Assembly (NCBI GenBank): GCA_023409735.1
Contig: JAEYRB010000010.1
Span: 124,001 to 188,000 of the forward strand
DNA length: 64,000 nt
Direction: 5' to 3'
DNA from: Bacillota bacterium
GTDB lineage: Bacteria > Bacillota > Clostridia > Acetivibrionales > DTU013
The notes under the pieces were generated by a model. It was not told the origin of the DNA. It made no database searches and saw nothing but the letters and a program-made list of their open reading frames with translations. Positions 1 through 9,126 of the stretch are shown here, one piece after another (the stretch's first letter is position 1; every line of letters begins with the position of its first letter). The position numbers and the translations under genes are program-made.

Positions 1-168
1 AAGGACCTTTACGGGGAAGAGGTTTCAGAGGCAGTTCGCATACAGTACGGCGGAAGTGTAAATGCCGGAAATGCAGCTGATCTGTTCGGAATGTCCGATA
101 TAGACGGCGGACTTGTTGGTGGTGCAAGCCTCAAGCTGGATGACTTTGAAAAGATCGTAAAGGCATAA
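1..168 (+). CDS. tpiA: Triosephosphate isomerase, C-terminal fragment (cut by window edge)
   Basis: The frame is open from base 1 to a TAA at 166-168 and gives the last 55 residues of a TIM barrel. The phosphate-binding IQYGGSV segment and the GLVGGASL segment near the C-terminus are diagnostic of TpiA. The enzyme interconverts dihydroxyacetone phosphate and glyceraldehyde-3-phosphate in cytoplasmic glycolysis. The start lies outside the window. It is followed by a terminator and then gpmI, the usual clostridial glycolytic order. Confidence 0.95.
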   Translation, partial: KDLYGEEVSEAVRIQYGGSVNAGNAADLFGMSDIDGGLVGGASLKLDDFEKIVKA

Positions 169-271
169 TGCGGGCAACGCATCTAGGATTAGTTGAGACC
201 GAAGCCTTTAGAGAATTATTGAGGCTGATAGAATCCAATCCAAGCAATTTATGATCAATATGCAAACTAAT

Positions 272-303
272 AAAAAGGCTGTCTCATGCAGGCAGCCTTT
301 TCT
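272..303 (+). terminator. Intrinsic terminator after tpiA
   Basis: AAAAGGCTG pairs with the GGCAGCCTTTT arm, followed by T residues. The hairpin sits between tpiA and gpmI. Any gpmI start at 286 would lie inside this hairpin, which supports the later start at 352. Confidence 0.75.
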
Positions 304-351
304 GATAAGGCCTGTTATATATGTGGTAATGTCAATATAGGAGATGATAAT

Positions 352-1884
352 ATGAAAAACAAGTTGGTTATGTTAATGATACTAGATGGCTTTGGAGTTA
401 ACTCAAATGCTGACGGTAATGCGATTACTGCAGCAAATAAGCCTAATCTGGATAGCTATATGAAAAAGTATCCCAACACTGTAATACATACCAGTGGACT
501 GGATGTAGGACTTCCCAAGGGCCAGATGGGTAATTCCGAGGTTGGCCACACAAACATAGGCGCAGGAAGGATTGTATATCAGGAACTTACAAGGATCACA
601 AAGTCCATAGAGGATGGAGATTTCTTCGAGAAGAAGGAATTCCTCGATGCTATAGAAGATTGTAAAAAGAACAATTCAAAGCTCCATTTATTCGGGCTCC
701 TTTCCGACGGCGGAGTTCACAGCCATAACACGCATTTATATGCACTTGTTGAGCTCGCAAAAAGACAGGGGCTGAAGGATGTATTCATTCACTGCTTCTT
801 TGACGGCAGAGATGTACCGCCGGACAGCTCAAAGGATTATGTTGCCGAGCTTGAAGCAAAGCTTGCTGAAATAGGCGCAGGCAAGATAGCAAGTGTAATG
901 GGTAGATACTATGCAATGGATAGAGATAATCGCTGGGAGAGAGTCAAGCTTGCCTATGATGCCATGGTCATGGGAGAAGGCCTCAAGGCTTCATCAGCAG
1001 GAGCGGCTGTTGCAGAGTCATATGCACGCCAGGAGCTCGATGAATTCGTGAAGCCTACTGTTATTGAAGAGAACGGCAAGCCGGTTGCAACTATCGACAG
1101 CAACGATTCAGTAATATTCTTTAATTTCAGACCGGACAGGGCCAGAGAGATCACAAGAACCTTTGTTGATCCGGAGTTGACCGGATTTGATAGGAAGAAG
1201 GGCTTCTTCCCGGTTCACTATGTATGCATGACCCAGTATGATAAGACAATTCCCAATGTGGAGGTCGCTTTCAAGCCTCAGAGCCTTTCCAACACGTTTG
1301 GAGAATATATCAGCAAGAATGGCCTGAGACAGCTGAGAATTGCTGAAACAGAGAAATATGCACACGTAACCTTCTTCTTCAACGGCGGTGTTGAAGCAAT
1401 GTATGAGGGCGAGGACAGAGCACTTATTCCTTCACCGAAGGTAGCAACCTATGACTTGAAGCCCGAAATGAGCGCATACGAGGTTACAGAAGAGGTATTA
1501 AAGAGAATTGATTCTAAGGAATATGATGTTATAATTCTCAACTTCGCTAACTGCGATATGGTAGGTCATACAGGAGTCTTTGAAGCTGCTAAGGCAGCAG
1601 TTGAGGCTATAGATGAATGTGTTGGCAAAATAATAAGCGCGGTTCAGGAGCAGGATGGAACGATCCTGATCACGGCTGATCATGGCAATGCCGAGCAAAT
1701 GATCGATTATACATCAGGAGGACCGTTTACCGCACATACAACAAATGTTGTGCCGCTTATCGGAATAGGTCTTGGAGACAAGAGCCTGAGCGAGGGCAGA
1801 TTGGCCGACCTTGCACCAACAATGCTGGATATAATGGGCCTTGACAAGCCGAATGAAATGACAGGCAAATCATTGCTGAAATAA
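352..1884 (+). CDS. gpmI: 2,3-bisphosphoglycerate-independent phosphoglycerate mutase
   Basis: Converts 3-phosphoglycerate to 2-phosphoglycerate through a phosphoserine intermediate with two Mn ions. The alkaline-phosphatase-type domain shows the N-terminal metal motif LDGFG, the catalytic serine in GNSEVGH, the HSH and GRDVPP substrate segments, and C-terminal metal motifs around DMVGHTG and ADHGNAEQM. At 510 residues it matches the family. The frame is open from 286, but AGGAG at 339-343 lies 8 nt before the ATG at 352, and upstream sequence belongs to the tpiA terminator. A separate promoter is likely. It lies in the tpi-gpm-eno glycolytic group. Confidence 0.97.
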   Translation: MKNKLVMLMILDGFGVNSNADGNAITAANKPNLDSYMKKYPNTVIHTSGLDVGLPKGQMGNSEVGHTNIGAGRIVYQELTRITKSIEDGDFFEKKEFLDAIEDCKKNNSKLHLFGLLSDGGVHSHNTHLYALVELAKRQGLKDVFIHCFFDGRDVPPDSSKDYVAELEAKLAEIGAGKIASVMGRYYAMDRDNRWERVKLAYDAMVMGEGLKASSAGAAVAESYARQELDEFVKPTVIEENGKPVATIDSNDSVIFFNFRPDRAREITRTFVDPELTGFDRKKGFFPVHYVCMTQYDKTIPNVEVAFKPQSLSNTFGEYISKNGLRQLRIAETEKYAHVTFFFNGGVEAMYEGEDRALIPSPKVATYDLKPEMSAYEVTEEVLKRIDSKEYDVIILNFANCDMVGHTGVFEAAKAAVEAIDECVGKIISAVQEQDGTILITADHGNAEQMIDYTSGGPFTAHTTNVVPLIGIGLGDKSLSEGRLADLAPTMLDIMGLDKPNEMTGKSLLK

Positions 1885-1915
1885 GCTTGGCAAAGTTTCA
1901 TTATGAGTGTAAAGC

Positions 1916-1950
1916 AAAGGCTAAGCATGTAAAATGCTTAGCCTTTTGCA
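1916..1950 (+). terminator. Intrinsic terminator after gpmI
   Basis: AAAGGCTAAGCAT pairs perfectly with ATGCTTAGCCTTT around a 4-nt loop and is followed by Ts. It lies 32 nt past the gpmI stop. Confidence 0.85.
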
Positions 1951-2058
1951 CATCTGTTTATTTTGTAGCTTCAAATTTACCGTTCATTAAATGTACTCAT
2001 TTGTGTTTTGTTTGGACTCAAGTGTTGTAGTTGATTCTATAAAAATAGATTCCACTGC

Positions 2059-2379
2059 TTACTTTACGCGTCTCAGGGTGATTTCTTCTTGCTTTGTTTC
2101 TTCAATTTCAAGAGTTGATATATCGATAAAAATTATTGCAAGTGCCAGTATTGCGCATGCTATAACAGAAGGAACAGAAGCTTTTGAGAAGAAAATATAT
2201 ATGCCCATTAAATATCCAGATATCTTAATAATAGCGTTTAACAAATGATTTTGTTTAATAGTATATACGCTTTTACACTTTGGACAACTAAATTGTGTTT
2301 TAAAACTAATAAGTATTCTCCACAAAGGAAATGGATTATTTCACTTATTACACTTGCCATGTTTGTAATATTTTAACAT
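2059..2379 (-). pseudogene. Small zinc-ribbon membrane protein interrupted by an in-frame TGA
   Basis: The reading frame from ATG 2379-2377 runs to TAA at 2059 with one TGA at codon 13 (2343-2341). The N-terminal text reads HGKCNK-stop-NNPFPLW and later FSCPKCK. The stop falls exactly where the second Cys of the first CxxC would be expected. With that Cys restored the protein would be CxxC, 18 residues, CxxC, then two membrane segments and a charged tail. This resembles small Firmicute CxxC-about20-CxxC proteins, whose role I do not know. A TTG-initiated shorter form (from 2325, 88 aa) would keep only the second CxxC. The simplest reading is a recent nonsense mutation. Family assignment is by motif only. 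Confidence 0.5.
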
Positions 2380-2462
2380 ACTAGCACCATCTAAAATTAT
2401 TTCTAAATAAAATACTAACATATATTATAATTATAGTAAATATATTACAAATATAGCACTGA

Positions 2463-2480
2463 GGGACGGTTCTTTTGTGC
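2463..2480. repeat. Dispersed GGGACGGTT-type repeat, copy 1
   Basis: GGGACGGTTCTTTTGTG. Related strings occur in this window at 22862-22892, 30405-30426 and, more degenerate, 13186-13240 and 15709-15725, always between genes. Function unknown. Confidence 0.45.
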
Positions 2481-2575
2481 TGGTTATCTATAATGTAATA
2501 TACTGCTGGAGATGATAGGAGTGTTAAAATCGTAAGTTCGCAACTTATAAGTAGATACTATCATAACTAAATAAA

Positions 2576-2962
2576 TCAAGTTGATCTTAATATTGCCCAA
2601 GCAAAAATCCAAAGCTTTTTTGACGAGCTTCCCCAAATCAATAATGAAATTGAAATAAACCAAATAAAAGCGTACATGAAGAAGGTCGAATCATTTACAT
2701 CTCCCAATAATTCTGTTATAAGAAATATAGTAAAGCTAATAACAAATATTGCATGTCCTATCCATGCTATACTTTTCTTAATAAAAACTTGGTCTCTAAG
2801 TACACTTTTATGATCAGAACTCTTTAAAACACATAAAAGCTCCTTTGCTTTTATATATAAGTTGTATATATTACCTGCAATAAAAATATTAATATTAAGT
2901 AACCCAATACATTTCTTAGCATAGGCACTCCAAATATTTTTACTTGAGGTTACAATATAATA
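2576..2962 (-). pseudogene. Degraded membrane-protein reading frame without a start codon
   Basis: The minus strand is open for 128 codons between a TGA at 2965-2963 and a TGA at 2578-2576, long for AT-rich DNA. No ATG occurs in the first 80 codons, and no ribosome site is visible. The translation has two hydrophobic stretches near its end (GHAIFVISFTIFLI and FIWFISISLLIW), so it looks like the remains of a small membrane protein. No family is recognised. The plus strand also has an 80-codon open frame here (INQVDLNIAQ...), so the coding strand is not certain. Confidence 0.3.
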
Positions 2963-2965
2963 TCA

Positions 2966-3433
2966 TATATGTAAAAACAAGGAAATTAATATTTGTTTTT
3001 TTTACCTATGAAATAAACAGTTGGATTCTGTTCTGGGTATCTATGAAGAATGCCTATAAAGCGATAAGTGCCTGAGAACAGCAAGAATTAATAATATTAA
3101 ACTCAAAATTCAAATGGAATTAATATTGGCTCTGTTATGCTAATGCTGCAGGCTTTCTTAGCAGCAAACATTTTATGCCGTTTGTCGAGAAAAGCTATCC
3201 ACAAAAAAGCAGCTTGAGCGAATGAATATTCAAGACCTAAACTAGTAATACCATTTTTCCTTCCGATTTTTTCTCGTCCTTCCTTTCATTTGATTTAATT
3301 CTTTTTAAGTACAATAACTTTGTTTAATTTCTCTTATAGTGGATAAGATATTAGTAGGTTTTCTTTTTCTGTAAAAAAGGATAGTATTATCTAACTTTAA
3401 GCTCAATAAAGAATGACAGAACGAGAATTATTT
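2966..3433. other. AT-rich region with no recognisable gene, upstream of eno
   Basis: Roughly 470 nt with stops in all frames. No terminator, tRNA or repeat is evident. It presumably holds the eno promoter, but I could not identify a convincing -35/-10 pair. Confidence 0.4.
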
Positions 3434-3444
3434 AGGAGGAGATA

Positions 3445-4749
3445 ATGATGAAGCAATATCTTGAGATCGAGAGTGTATTTGGAAGAGAGATACTGGATTC
3501 CAGGGGCAACCCCACAATAGAGGTGGAGATCATTGCGGAGGGAGGCTTTGTTGGAAGAGCCGCTGTGCCGTCAGGAGCATCTACCGGTGCTTTCGAGGCT
3601 GTTGAGCTTCGCGATGGTGATAAGGAGAGATACATGGGCAAGGGTGTTCTTAAGGCTGTTGCTAATGTAAATGAAATTATTGCACCTGAAATAGAAGGCA
3701 TGAATGTATTTGATCAAATAGCCATAGATAAGAAAATGATCGGGCTTGACGGAACGCACAATAAGGGTAAGCTTGGGGCAAATGCGATCCTTGGAGTGTC
3801 TCTTGCCGTTGCAAGAGCCGCTGCTGAGGCGCTTGGAATAAGCCTATATCAATATATTGGAGGGGTTAATGCCAAAACTCTGCCTGTACCCATGATGAAC
3901 ATATTAAACGGTGGCAAGCATGCTGATAATAGTGTTAACATACAGGAATTCATGATCATGCCTGTAGGCGCTGACAGCTTCAAAGAGGCCTTGATGATGT
4001 GCTCTGAGGTATTTCATAGCCTCAAGAAGGTACTGAAGTCAAAGGGCTATTCTACGGCTGTAGGAGATGAAGGTGGCTTTGCGCCTGATCTGGAAAGTGA
4101 CGAGGACGCTATTAGAATGATAGTGGAGGCTATAGGAGAGGCAGGTTACAGGGCTGGTGAGGATTTTAGAATTGCTATTGATGCAGCTGCGACCGAGATG
4201 TATCAGGAGGATGGAACATACTTCTTCTGGAAGTCTGATATTCGTAAGACCAGGGAGGATATGGTGGACTATTGGGTCAAGCTTGTAGACAAATATCCAA
4301 TTATTTCACTTGAAGACGGAGTGGCTGAAGAGGATTGGGAAGGTTGGAAGCTACTTACTCAGAAACTGGGTAAAAGGATTCAGCTGGTAGGTGATGATCT
4401 ATTTGTAACAAATACAGAAAGACTAAAAAAGGGAATTGATCTTGGTATAGCTAATTCTATTTTGATTAAGGTGAACCAGATCGGAACGCTTACTGAGACT
4501 CTTGAAGCGATTCAAATGGCAACCAGAGCAGGCTATACAGCTGTTACCTCCCATAGGTCAGGTGAAACTGAGGATACAACAATAGCGGATATTGCGGTTG
4601 CGACAAATTCAGGACAGATAAAGACCGGTGCGCCTTCAAGGACAGATCGCGTGGCAAAATATAATCAGCTGCTCAGAATCGAAGAGGAATTGGGGCAGGC
4701 GGCTATATATCCGGGACTTGAGGCATGGTATAATCTTAAGCAGATATAA
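3445..4749 (+). CDS. eno: Enolase
   Basis: Dehydrates 2-phosphoglycerate to phosphoenolpyruvate; Mg-dependent and cytoplasmic. Visible features are GASTGAFEA near the N-terminus, the general-acid loop GDEGGFAP, metal ligands in AIDAAATE, SLEDGVAEEDW and LVGDDLFVTN, the catalytic lysine in ILIKVNQIGT, and the C-terminal signature SHRSGETEDTTIAD. The 434-aa length is normal. AGGAGG at 3434-3439 serves ATG 3445 or, with better spacing, ATG 3448. It is followed by its own terminator and secG. Confidence 0.97.
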   Translation: MMKQYLEIESVFGREILDSRGNPTIEVEIIAEGGFVGRAAVPSGASTGAFEAVELRDGDKERYMGKGVLKAVANVNEIIAPEIEGMNVFDQIAIDKKMIGLDGTHNKGKLGANAILGVSLAVARAAAEALGISLYQYIGGVNAKTLPVPMMNILNGGKHADNSVNIQEFMIMPVGADSFKEALMMCSEVFHSLKKVLKSKGYSTAVGDEGGFAPDLESDEDAIRMIVEAIGEAGYRAGEDFRIAIDAAATEMYQEDGTYFFWKSDIRKTREDMVDYWVKLVDKYPIISLEDGVAEEDWEGWKLLTQKLGKRIQLVGDDLFVTNTERLKKGIDLGIANSILIKVNQIGTLTETLEAIQMATRAGYTAVTSHRSGETEDTTIADIAVATNSGQIKTGAPSRTDRVAKYNQLLRIEEELGQAAIYPGLEAWYNLKQI

Positions 4750-4972
4750 ATTTGTGATAATAAGAGCTATATTATGCAATTGCAGTTTACAGTATAAGAA
4801 AGGGTTCTTCCCTGATAACTGATGCCAAAACGCGCTAATATTTGTAAAGGAAAATCCACAGTACCTTTTTACCATGAATTTCCAAAGGCGGAGTTCACAT
4901 AATCGGAAAGTGGAGGTTGATTTTAGTTTTACAATTAAGCATTATGATTAAAGCCATTATGATTAAAATCCA

Positions 4973-4999
4973 AAACAAGCTTTTACAGGCTTGTTTTTT
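4973..4999 (+). terminator. Intrinsic terminator after eno
   Basis: AACAAGC, an 8-nt loop and GCTTGTT are followed by seven Ts. The T-tract ends upstream of the secG ribosome site and makes an ATG-initiated secG at 4991 implausible. Confidence 0.7.
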
Positions 5000-5050
5000 T
5001 ATACGATATATGATACAATTCAACTTGTCGATTTTTTAGGAGGTGTTACT

Positions 5051-5293
5051 TTGTCAGCATTACAGATAATAGTTTCGATATTCCAGATTATATTTTCCAT
5101 ATCAATAATTGTTATAGTACTTTTACAGTCCGGTAAGTCAGCTGGCCTTTCAGGTTCAATTGCAGGCGGAGCTGAGACGTTTTTTGGTAAGAATAAAGGC
5201 AGGACAGTTGATGCGTTATTGAGCAAGTATACTTCAGTTGCAGCAATAATGTTCTTGATCACATCAATAATTTTATTCTTGCTATTTAAATAA
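5051..5293 (+). CDS. secG: Preprotein translocase subunit SecG
   Basis: Small accessory subunit of the SecYEG channel. The 80-aa product has two membrane helices (about residues 3-22 and 55-78) joined by the conserved loop QSGKSAGLSGSIAGGAETFFG. The start is TTG at 5051, with AGGAGG at 5038-5043 and 7-nt spacing. An upstream in-frame ATG at 4991 lies in the eno terminator. It sits between eno and rnr, the usual Firmicute context. Confidence 0.93.
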   Translation: MSALQIIVSIFQIIFSISIIVIVLLQSGKSAGLSGSIAGGAETFFGKNKGRTVDALLSKYTSVAAIMFLITSIILFLLFK

Positions 5294-5317
5294 TTCTATA
5301 ATTTATAAGGAATATTC

Positions 5318-5346
5318 AGGCTATGCACATCTGCATAGCCTTTTGT
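5318..5346 (+). terminator. Intrinsic terminator after secG
   Basis: AGGCTATGCA pairs with TGCATAGCCT, followed by TTTT. It separates secG from the rnr leader. Confidence 0.75.
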
Positions 5347-5559
5347 CGTTTTAACTGTTTAGATGAAAAAAGAAACAGAGATAATATAAGAGTGATTTGA
5401 AGTGTGCGCCGAACTAATTCGGCTGTTTATATACGGCGCAATTTACAATATTGGTTATGGCTGTATATTGAGGGGAAAAATTAATTGGTGATGTACACAG
5501 CGTAAAGAGGGGATATTACTGAAAACATTAGTTGTTGGGAAAGATAATGGTGTGCCCCA

Positions 5560-5702
5560 TACAATGAGAATGTATCGGGAGAATTAGTACTTAGAAAGAA
5601 TGAATTTACAGCAAAACCAGTACATGAGAATGTAACGGCTAAAATGTTATGCTGACTGAAAAGGTAAATTAATGCTGCGTACAGTATAACGAGAATGCAT
5701 TA
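5560..5702 (+). repeat. Three degenerate direct repeats upstream of rnr
   Basis: The core ATGAGAATGTA occurs at 5564-5574 and 5624-5634, and as ACGAGAATGCA at 5689-5699, so the spacing is 60-65 nt. Flanking TACA and CGG bases are partly shared. The 360 nt before rnr holds nothing else recognisable. The role is unknown; it could be a replication-slippage relic or an rnr leader element. Confidence 0.5.
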
Positions 5703-5777
5703 GTGGAAATGCAATGCAAGAAAAAGAACAACGCACGCCGTAGAAGATGTAATGAGAGGAATTTGGTGATAACAATA

Positions 5778-8195
5778 ATGGAAAGAAAAGATAAAATAGT
5801 AGGATTTATGAGTGAAGCCATTTACAGGCCTATGAAGCTTGGTGAGCTTGCCGCAGTACTTGATGTTCCAAAGGAGGATAGGGAGCTTTTTGCTGCTATG
5901 CTAGATGAACTTGAGCAGGAGGGAGTCATATTCAAGACTGCGAAGGAAAGGTATGGCCTGCCTGAGAGAATGAACCTTATAACAGGCCGACTTCAAGGCA
6001 ACGAAAGAGGATATGGCTTTGTAATACCCGATGATGATCAGATGAGCGATATATTCATACCTGCGGATGGTATTGCCGGTGCGATGAACAATGATAGAGT
6101 TGTCGCCAGGATCACCACAAGGGGTCTTGGAAGTAAACGTGCCGAGGGTGAAATAATAAAAATTCTGAAAAGGGCTAATACAAGAATCGTTGGCAAATTT
6201 GAAAGCAGTAATAATTATGGCTTTGTAATACCTGATGACCGTAAGCTGACAGGAGATATCTTCATACCCGGAGATGAAATAAACGGTGCAAAACCGGGGT
6301 ATAAGGTTATTGCCGAAATAGTAAAATGGCCGGACAAGAGAAGAAATGCCGAGGGCAGGATCACAGAAATAATCGGTGACAGCAGCGAACCCGGCACTGA
6401 TATTGTATCCGTACTTAAGGCTTATAACCTGAAGGAGACCTTTCCTGAGAATGTGATACGCCAGGCTGAAGCTATCCCTGAAATGGTAAATGAAGAAATG
6501 CTTAAGGACAGAAAAGACCTTAGAGAACTCCGAATGGTTACAATAGATGGTGAAGATGCAAAGGATCTGGATGATGCTGTTTCCATAGAAAAACTTCCCG
6601 GTGGAGTATATAGGCTTGGCGTTCATATAGCAGATGTAAGTGATTATGTTACAGAGAACTCGCCTCTTGATACAGAGGCGCTAAAACGAGGAACCAGTGT
6701 TTATCTTGTGGATAGGGTCATTCCAATGCTGCCTAAAAAACTCTCGAATGGTGTTTGCAGCCTAAATCCCAATGTGGACAGGCTGGCATTAACTGTAATG
6801 ATGGACATTGACAAAAACGGCAGAGTAAAACAGCATGACATCTTTAAAAGTGTAATAAAAACAAACGAACGGATGACGTATACCAATGTGTACACTCTGC
6901 TTGAAGGACATGACGACGAGCTTGAGAAACGGTATGATTACCTTCTTGAGGACTTCAGAAGCATGAAGGAGCTTGCACTAATTCTGAGAAATAAAAGAAT
7001 GAAGAGGGGAGCAATCGATTTTGATTTTCCGGAGGCAAAGGTAATACTTGATGAAAACGGCAAGCCTGTTGACATAAAAAAGTATGAGATAACAATAGCA
7101 AATAGGATTATTGAGGAATTCATGCTTGTATGTAATGAAACGGTTGCCGAGCGCTTCCACTGGCTTGGATTGCCTTTTGTGTACAGAGTACATGAGGAGC
7201 CGGATAATGAAAAAATAATGACCTTTGCAGAGTTTTCAAGTAATTTGGGCTATCCGCTTAAGGGTATCAACAAGATCCATCCGAGAGCATTGCAGGAAAT
7301 ACTCAATAATGTTAAGGGCACACGTGAGGAGACTATTTTAAGCACAGTTATGCTAAGATCGCTGGCAAAGGCAAGATACAGCCATCAGAATCTCGGGCAT
7401 TTCGGTCTTGCCGCAGAGTTCTACTGCCACTTTACTTCACCCATCAGAAGGTATCCGGACCTGATAATACACCGTATTATTAAGGAGAACCTTAAGGGAG
7501 CGCTCAGTGACGAACGGGAACAGGAGATAGAGCAGAAGCTGCCTGATATAGCAAGACAATGCTCTGATCGTGAAAGGGAAGCCGACGAAGCAGAACGTGA
7601 GACAGAGGACCTAAAGAAAGTTGAGTATATGAAGGATCAGGTAGGCTCGTCGATTGATGCTATAATTTCAAATGTGACCTCCTTTGGTATGTTTGTGGAG
7701 CTGGAGAATACCATTGAGGGCCTTGTCAGAGTAAGCAATATGGATGATGACTACTATGTGTTTGATGATAAGCATTTTTGCCTTATAGGAGAGCATACGG
7801 GAAATTGCTATCGTATAGGAGACAGACTTAAAGTATGGCTTTCCAAAGCGGATCTAGCAACAAGGCAACTGGAATTCATGATTGAGGGAAGAATATATGA
7901 GGATGACGAAGCGGCCGATGGAGTAGACGAAACAGGGCAGTATGTACATGTAAATAAAAAGAAGGTACATGGCAGGAGAAATTCCGGTGGTAAGGGCTCA
8001 GGTAAAGGCTCAAGCAGAGGCTCTGGTAGCAGCAGCGCAAATAAAAGGTCAGGGGCTCGGACAAAGGTCAGAGCAAAGGGTCAAGCAAAGGCAGTAAATC
8101 TGGAAGGCTCGCAGCAAAAGCTGAAGCAACACCAGATGGGCGTAAACACAAAGAAAAAGAGTAAGAGCAAGAGGCAAACAGGGGAGATAATCTGA
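5778..8195 (+). CDS. rnr: Ribonuclease R
   Basis: Processive 3'-5' exoribonuclease that degrades structured RNA. Order of domains: N-terminal winged helix (IYRPMKLGELAAVLDVPKED), two cold-shock OB folds (GYGFVIPDD occurs twice), the RNB domain with DGEDAKDLDDAV, whose Asp cluster binds Mg, and HFTSPIRRYPDL, an S1 domain (SIDAIISNVTSFGMFVEL), and a roughly 70-residue Lys/Gly/Ser-rich tail. ATG 5778 gives 805 aa. AGAGGA at 5755-5760 is better spaced for GTG 5766, so the start is uncertain by 12 nt. The stop overlaps the next gene as TGATG. smpB, the usual next gene, is absent. Confidence 0.95.
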   Translation: MERKDKIVGFMSEAIYRPMKLGELAAVLDVPKEDRELFAAMLDELEQEGVIFKTAKERYGLPERMNLITGRLQGNERGYGFVIPDDDQMSDIFIPADGIAGAMNNDRVVARITTRGLGSKRAEGEIIKILKRANTRIVGKFESSNNYGFVIPDDRKLTGDIFIPGDEINGAKPGYKVIAEIVKWPDKRRNAEGRITEIIGDSSEPGTDIVSVLKAYNLKETFPENVIRQAEAIPEMVNEEMLKDRKDLRELRMVTIDGEDAKDLDDAVSIEKLPGGVYRLGVHIADVSDYVTENSPLDTEALKRGTSVYLVDRVIPMLPKKLSNGVCSLNPNVDRLALTVMMDIDKNGRVKQHDIFKSVIKTNERMTYTNVYTLLEGHDDELEKRYDYLLEDFRSMKELALILRNKRMKRGAIDFDFPEAKVILDENGKPVDIKKYEITIANRIIEEFMLVCNETVAERFHWLGLPFVYRVHEEPDNEKIMTFAEFSSNLGYPLKGINKIHPRALQEILNNVKGTREETILSTVMLRSLAKARYSHQNLGHFGLAAEFYCHFTSPIRRYPDLIIHRIIKENLKGALSDEREQEIEQKLPDIARQCSDREREADEAERETEDLKKVEYMKDQVGSSIDAIISNVTSFGMFVELENTIEGLVRVSNMDDDYYVFDDKHFCLIGEHTGNCYRIGDRLKVWLSKADLATRQLEFMIEGRIYEDDEAADGVDETGQYVHVNKKKVHGRRNSGGKGSGKGSSRGSGSSSANKRSGARTKVRAKGQAKAVNLEGSQQKLKQHQMGVNTKKKSKSKRQTGEII

Positions 8196-8659
8196 TGTAC
8201 TTAATAAGTGCCTGTTTATTAGGAGTGAAGTGTAAATACAGTGGTGGTGATAACAGCTCAAAGAGGCTTATCGAGTTAAACAAAGAGGAGAGCTTTATTC
8301 CCGTGTGCCCTGAGCAGCTTGGAGGCTGTCCAACGCCCAGGCCGCCGTCTGAAATATGCGGAGGCTGCGGTGCTGATGTGCTTAATGGCAAGTGCCGCGT
8401 GAAAACAATAACAGGAGAAGATGTTACAGAACAATTTATCAAAGGTGCAGAGGAAACGCTGGGAATTGCTAAAATTTATGATGCAAAAAAAGCAATACTG
8501 AAGGCAAGGAGTCCATCGTGCGGCTTCTGTTCAATATATGACGGCACCTTTTCGGGAACTGTCAGGGAAGGCAGCGGAGTTACGGCGGAGCTTCTCAAAA
8601 GAAACGGCATAGAAGTATACACAGAGGAGAATTATGACGAGGCAAACCTGCCTCGTTGA
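8195..8659 (+). CDS. DUF523 family protein
   Basis: A 154-aa protein with the family marks ISACLLGVKCKYSG at the N-terminus, PVCPEQLGGCPTPR, and LKARSPSCGFCSIYDG with clustered cysteines that suggest metal or Fe-S binding. The biochemical role of this family is not established. The start codon overlaps the rnr stop by one base, so it is translationally coupled to rnr. Nothing is truncated. Confidence 0.88.
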   Translation: MYLISACLLGVKCKYSGGDNSSKRLIELNKEESFIPVCPEQLGGCPTPRPPSEICGGCGADVLNGKCRVKTITGEDVTEQFIKGAEETLGIAKIYDAKKAILKARSPSCGFCSIYDGTFSGTVREGSGVTAELLKRNGIEVYTEENYDEANLPR

Positions 8660-8898
8660 AGCACATTAGGTTGAGAACATAATTCTACAATCGAATAATG
8701 TTCAAAGAACCAAAGCTTATGACTATGAGATTTGCTATAAGCGGCCTGACACCATAAAAATGACGCCAACCATAATCAAACGATTGACGCCATCAATATT
8801 TTAAGTTGCTTCCGTGCCAACTTAACAGGGGGCAGTTCATACTCACTCAGTCGGTTAGCTTTTTAACTATGTATTATTTCAAAGTGAGAACCTAAAAA

Positions 8899-9126
8899 CT
8901 ACACAACAAAAGCCTTTACTTCATTGCAGAAGGGTTCGCAGTCATCTGAATGAACCTCTACCATGATCGGTTTACTCAAATCAAGGCTGAATATTCCCAT
9001 AATTGATTTAGCATCGACTACATATCGGCCTGATGAAAGATCTACGTCGAAATCATATTTATTTACTATGTTTACAAAGTCCTTGACATCATTTATTGAT
9101 CTGAGCATAATGTTGAACGATTTCAT
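8899..9126 (-). CDS. HPr-like protein lacking the phosphorylatable histidine
   Basis: 75 aa. The second half follows the HPr fold (VVDAKSIMGIFSLDLSKPIMVEVHSDD), matching the region around Ser46 of phosphocarrier HPr. The N-terminal segment that carries the active His15 in true HPr (HARPA) is replaced by LRSINDVKDFV, so PTS phosphotransfer is not expected. A longer frame begins at 9144, but GGAGG lies inside it, 11 nt before ATG 9126. It stands alone with about 240 nt on the stop side and a 500-nt gap upstream. A regulatory or vestigial HPr paralogue is the best guess. Confidence 0.75.
   Translation of the reverse strand: MKSFNIMLRSINDVKDFVNIVNKYDFDVDLSSGRYVVDAKSIMGIFSLDLSKPIMVEVHSDDCEPFCNEVKAFVV

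Noticed and set aside
286..351. Longer N-terminus for GpmI
   Set aside because: The upstream start lies in the tpiA terminator; AGGAG is correctly spaced for ATG 352.
5901..6626. 241-aa frame antisense to rnr
   Set aside because: It is a shadow of the rnr coding frame with no ribosome site or family resemblance.
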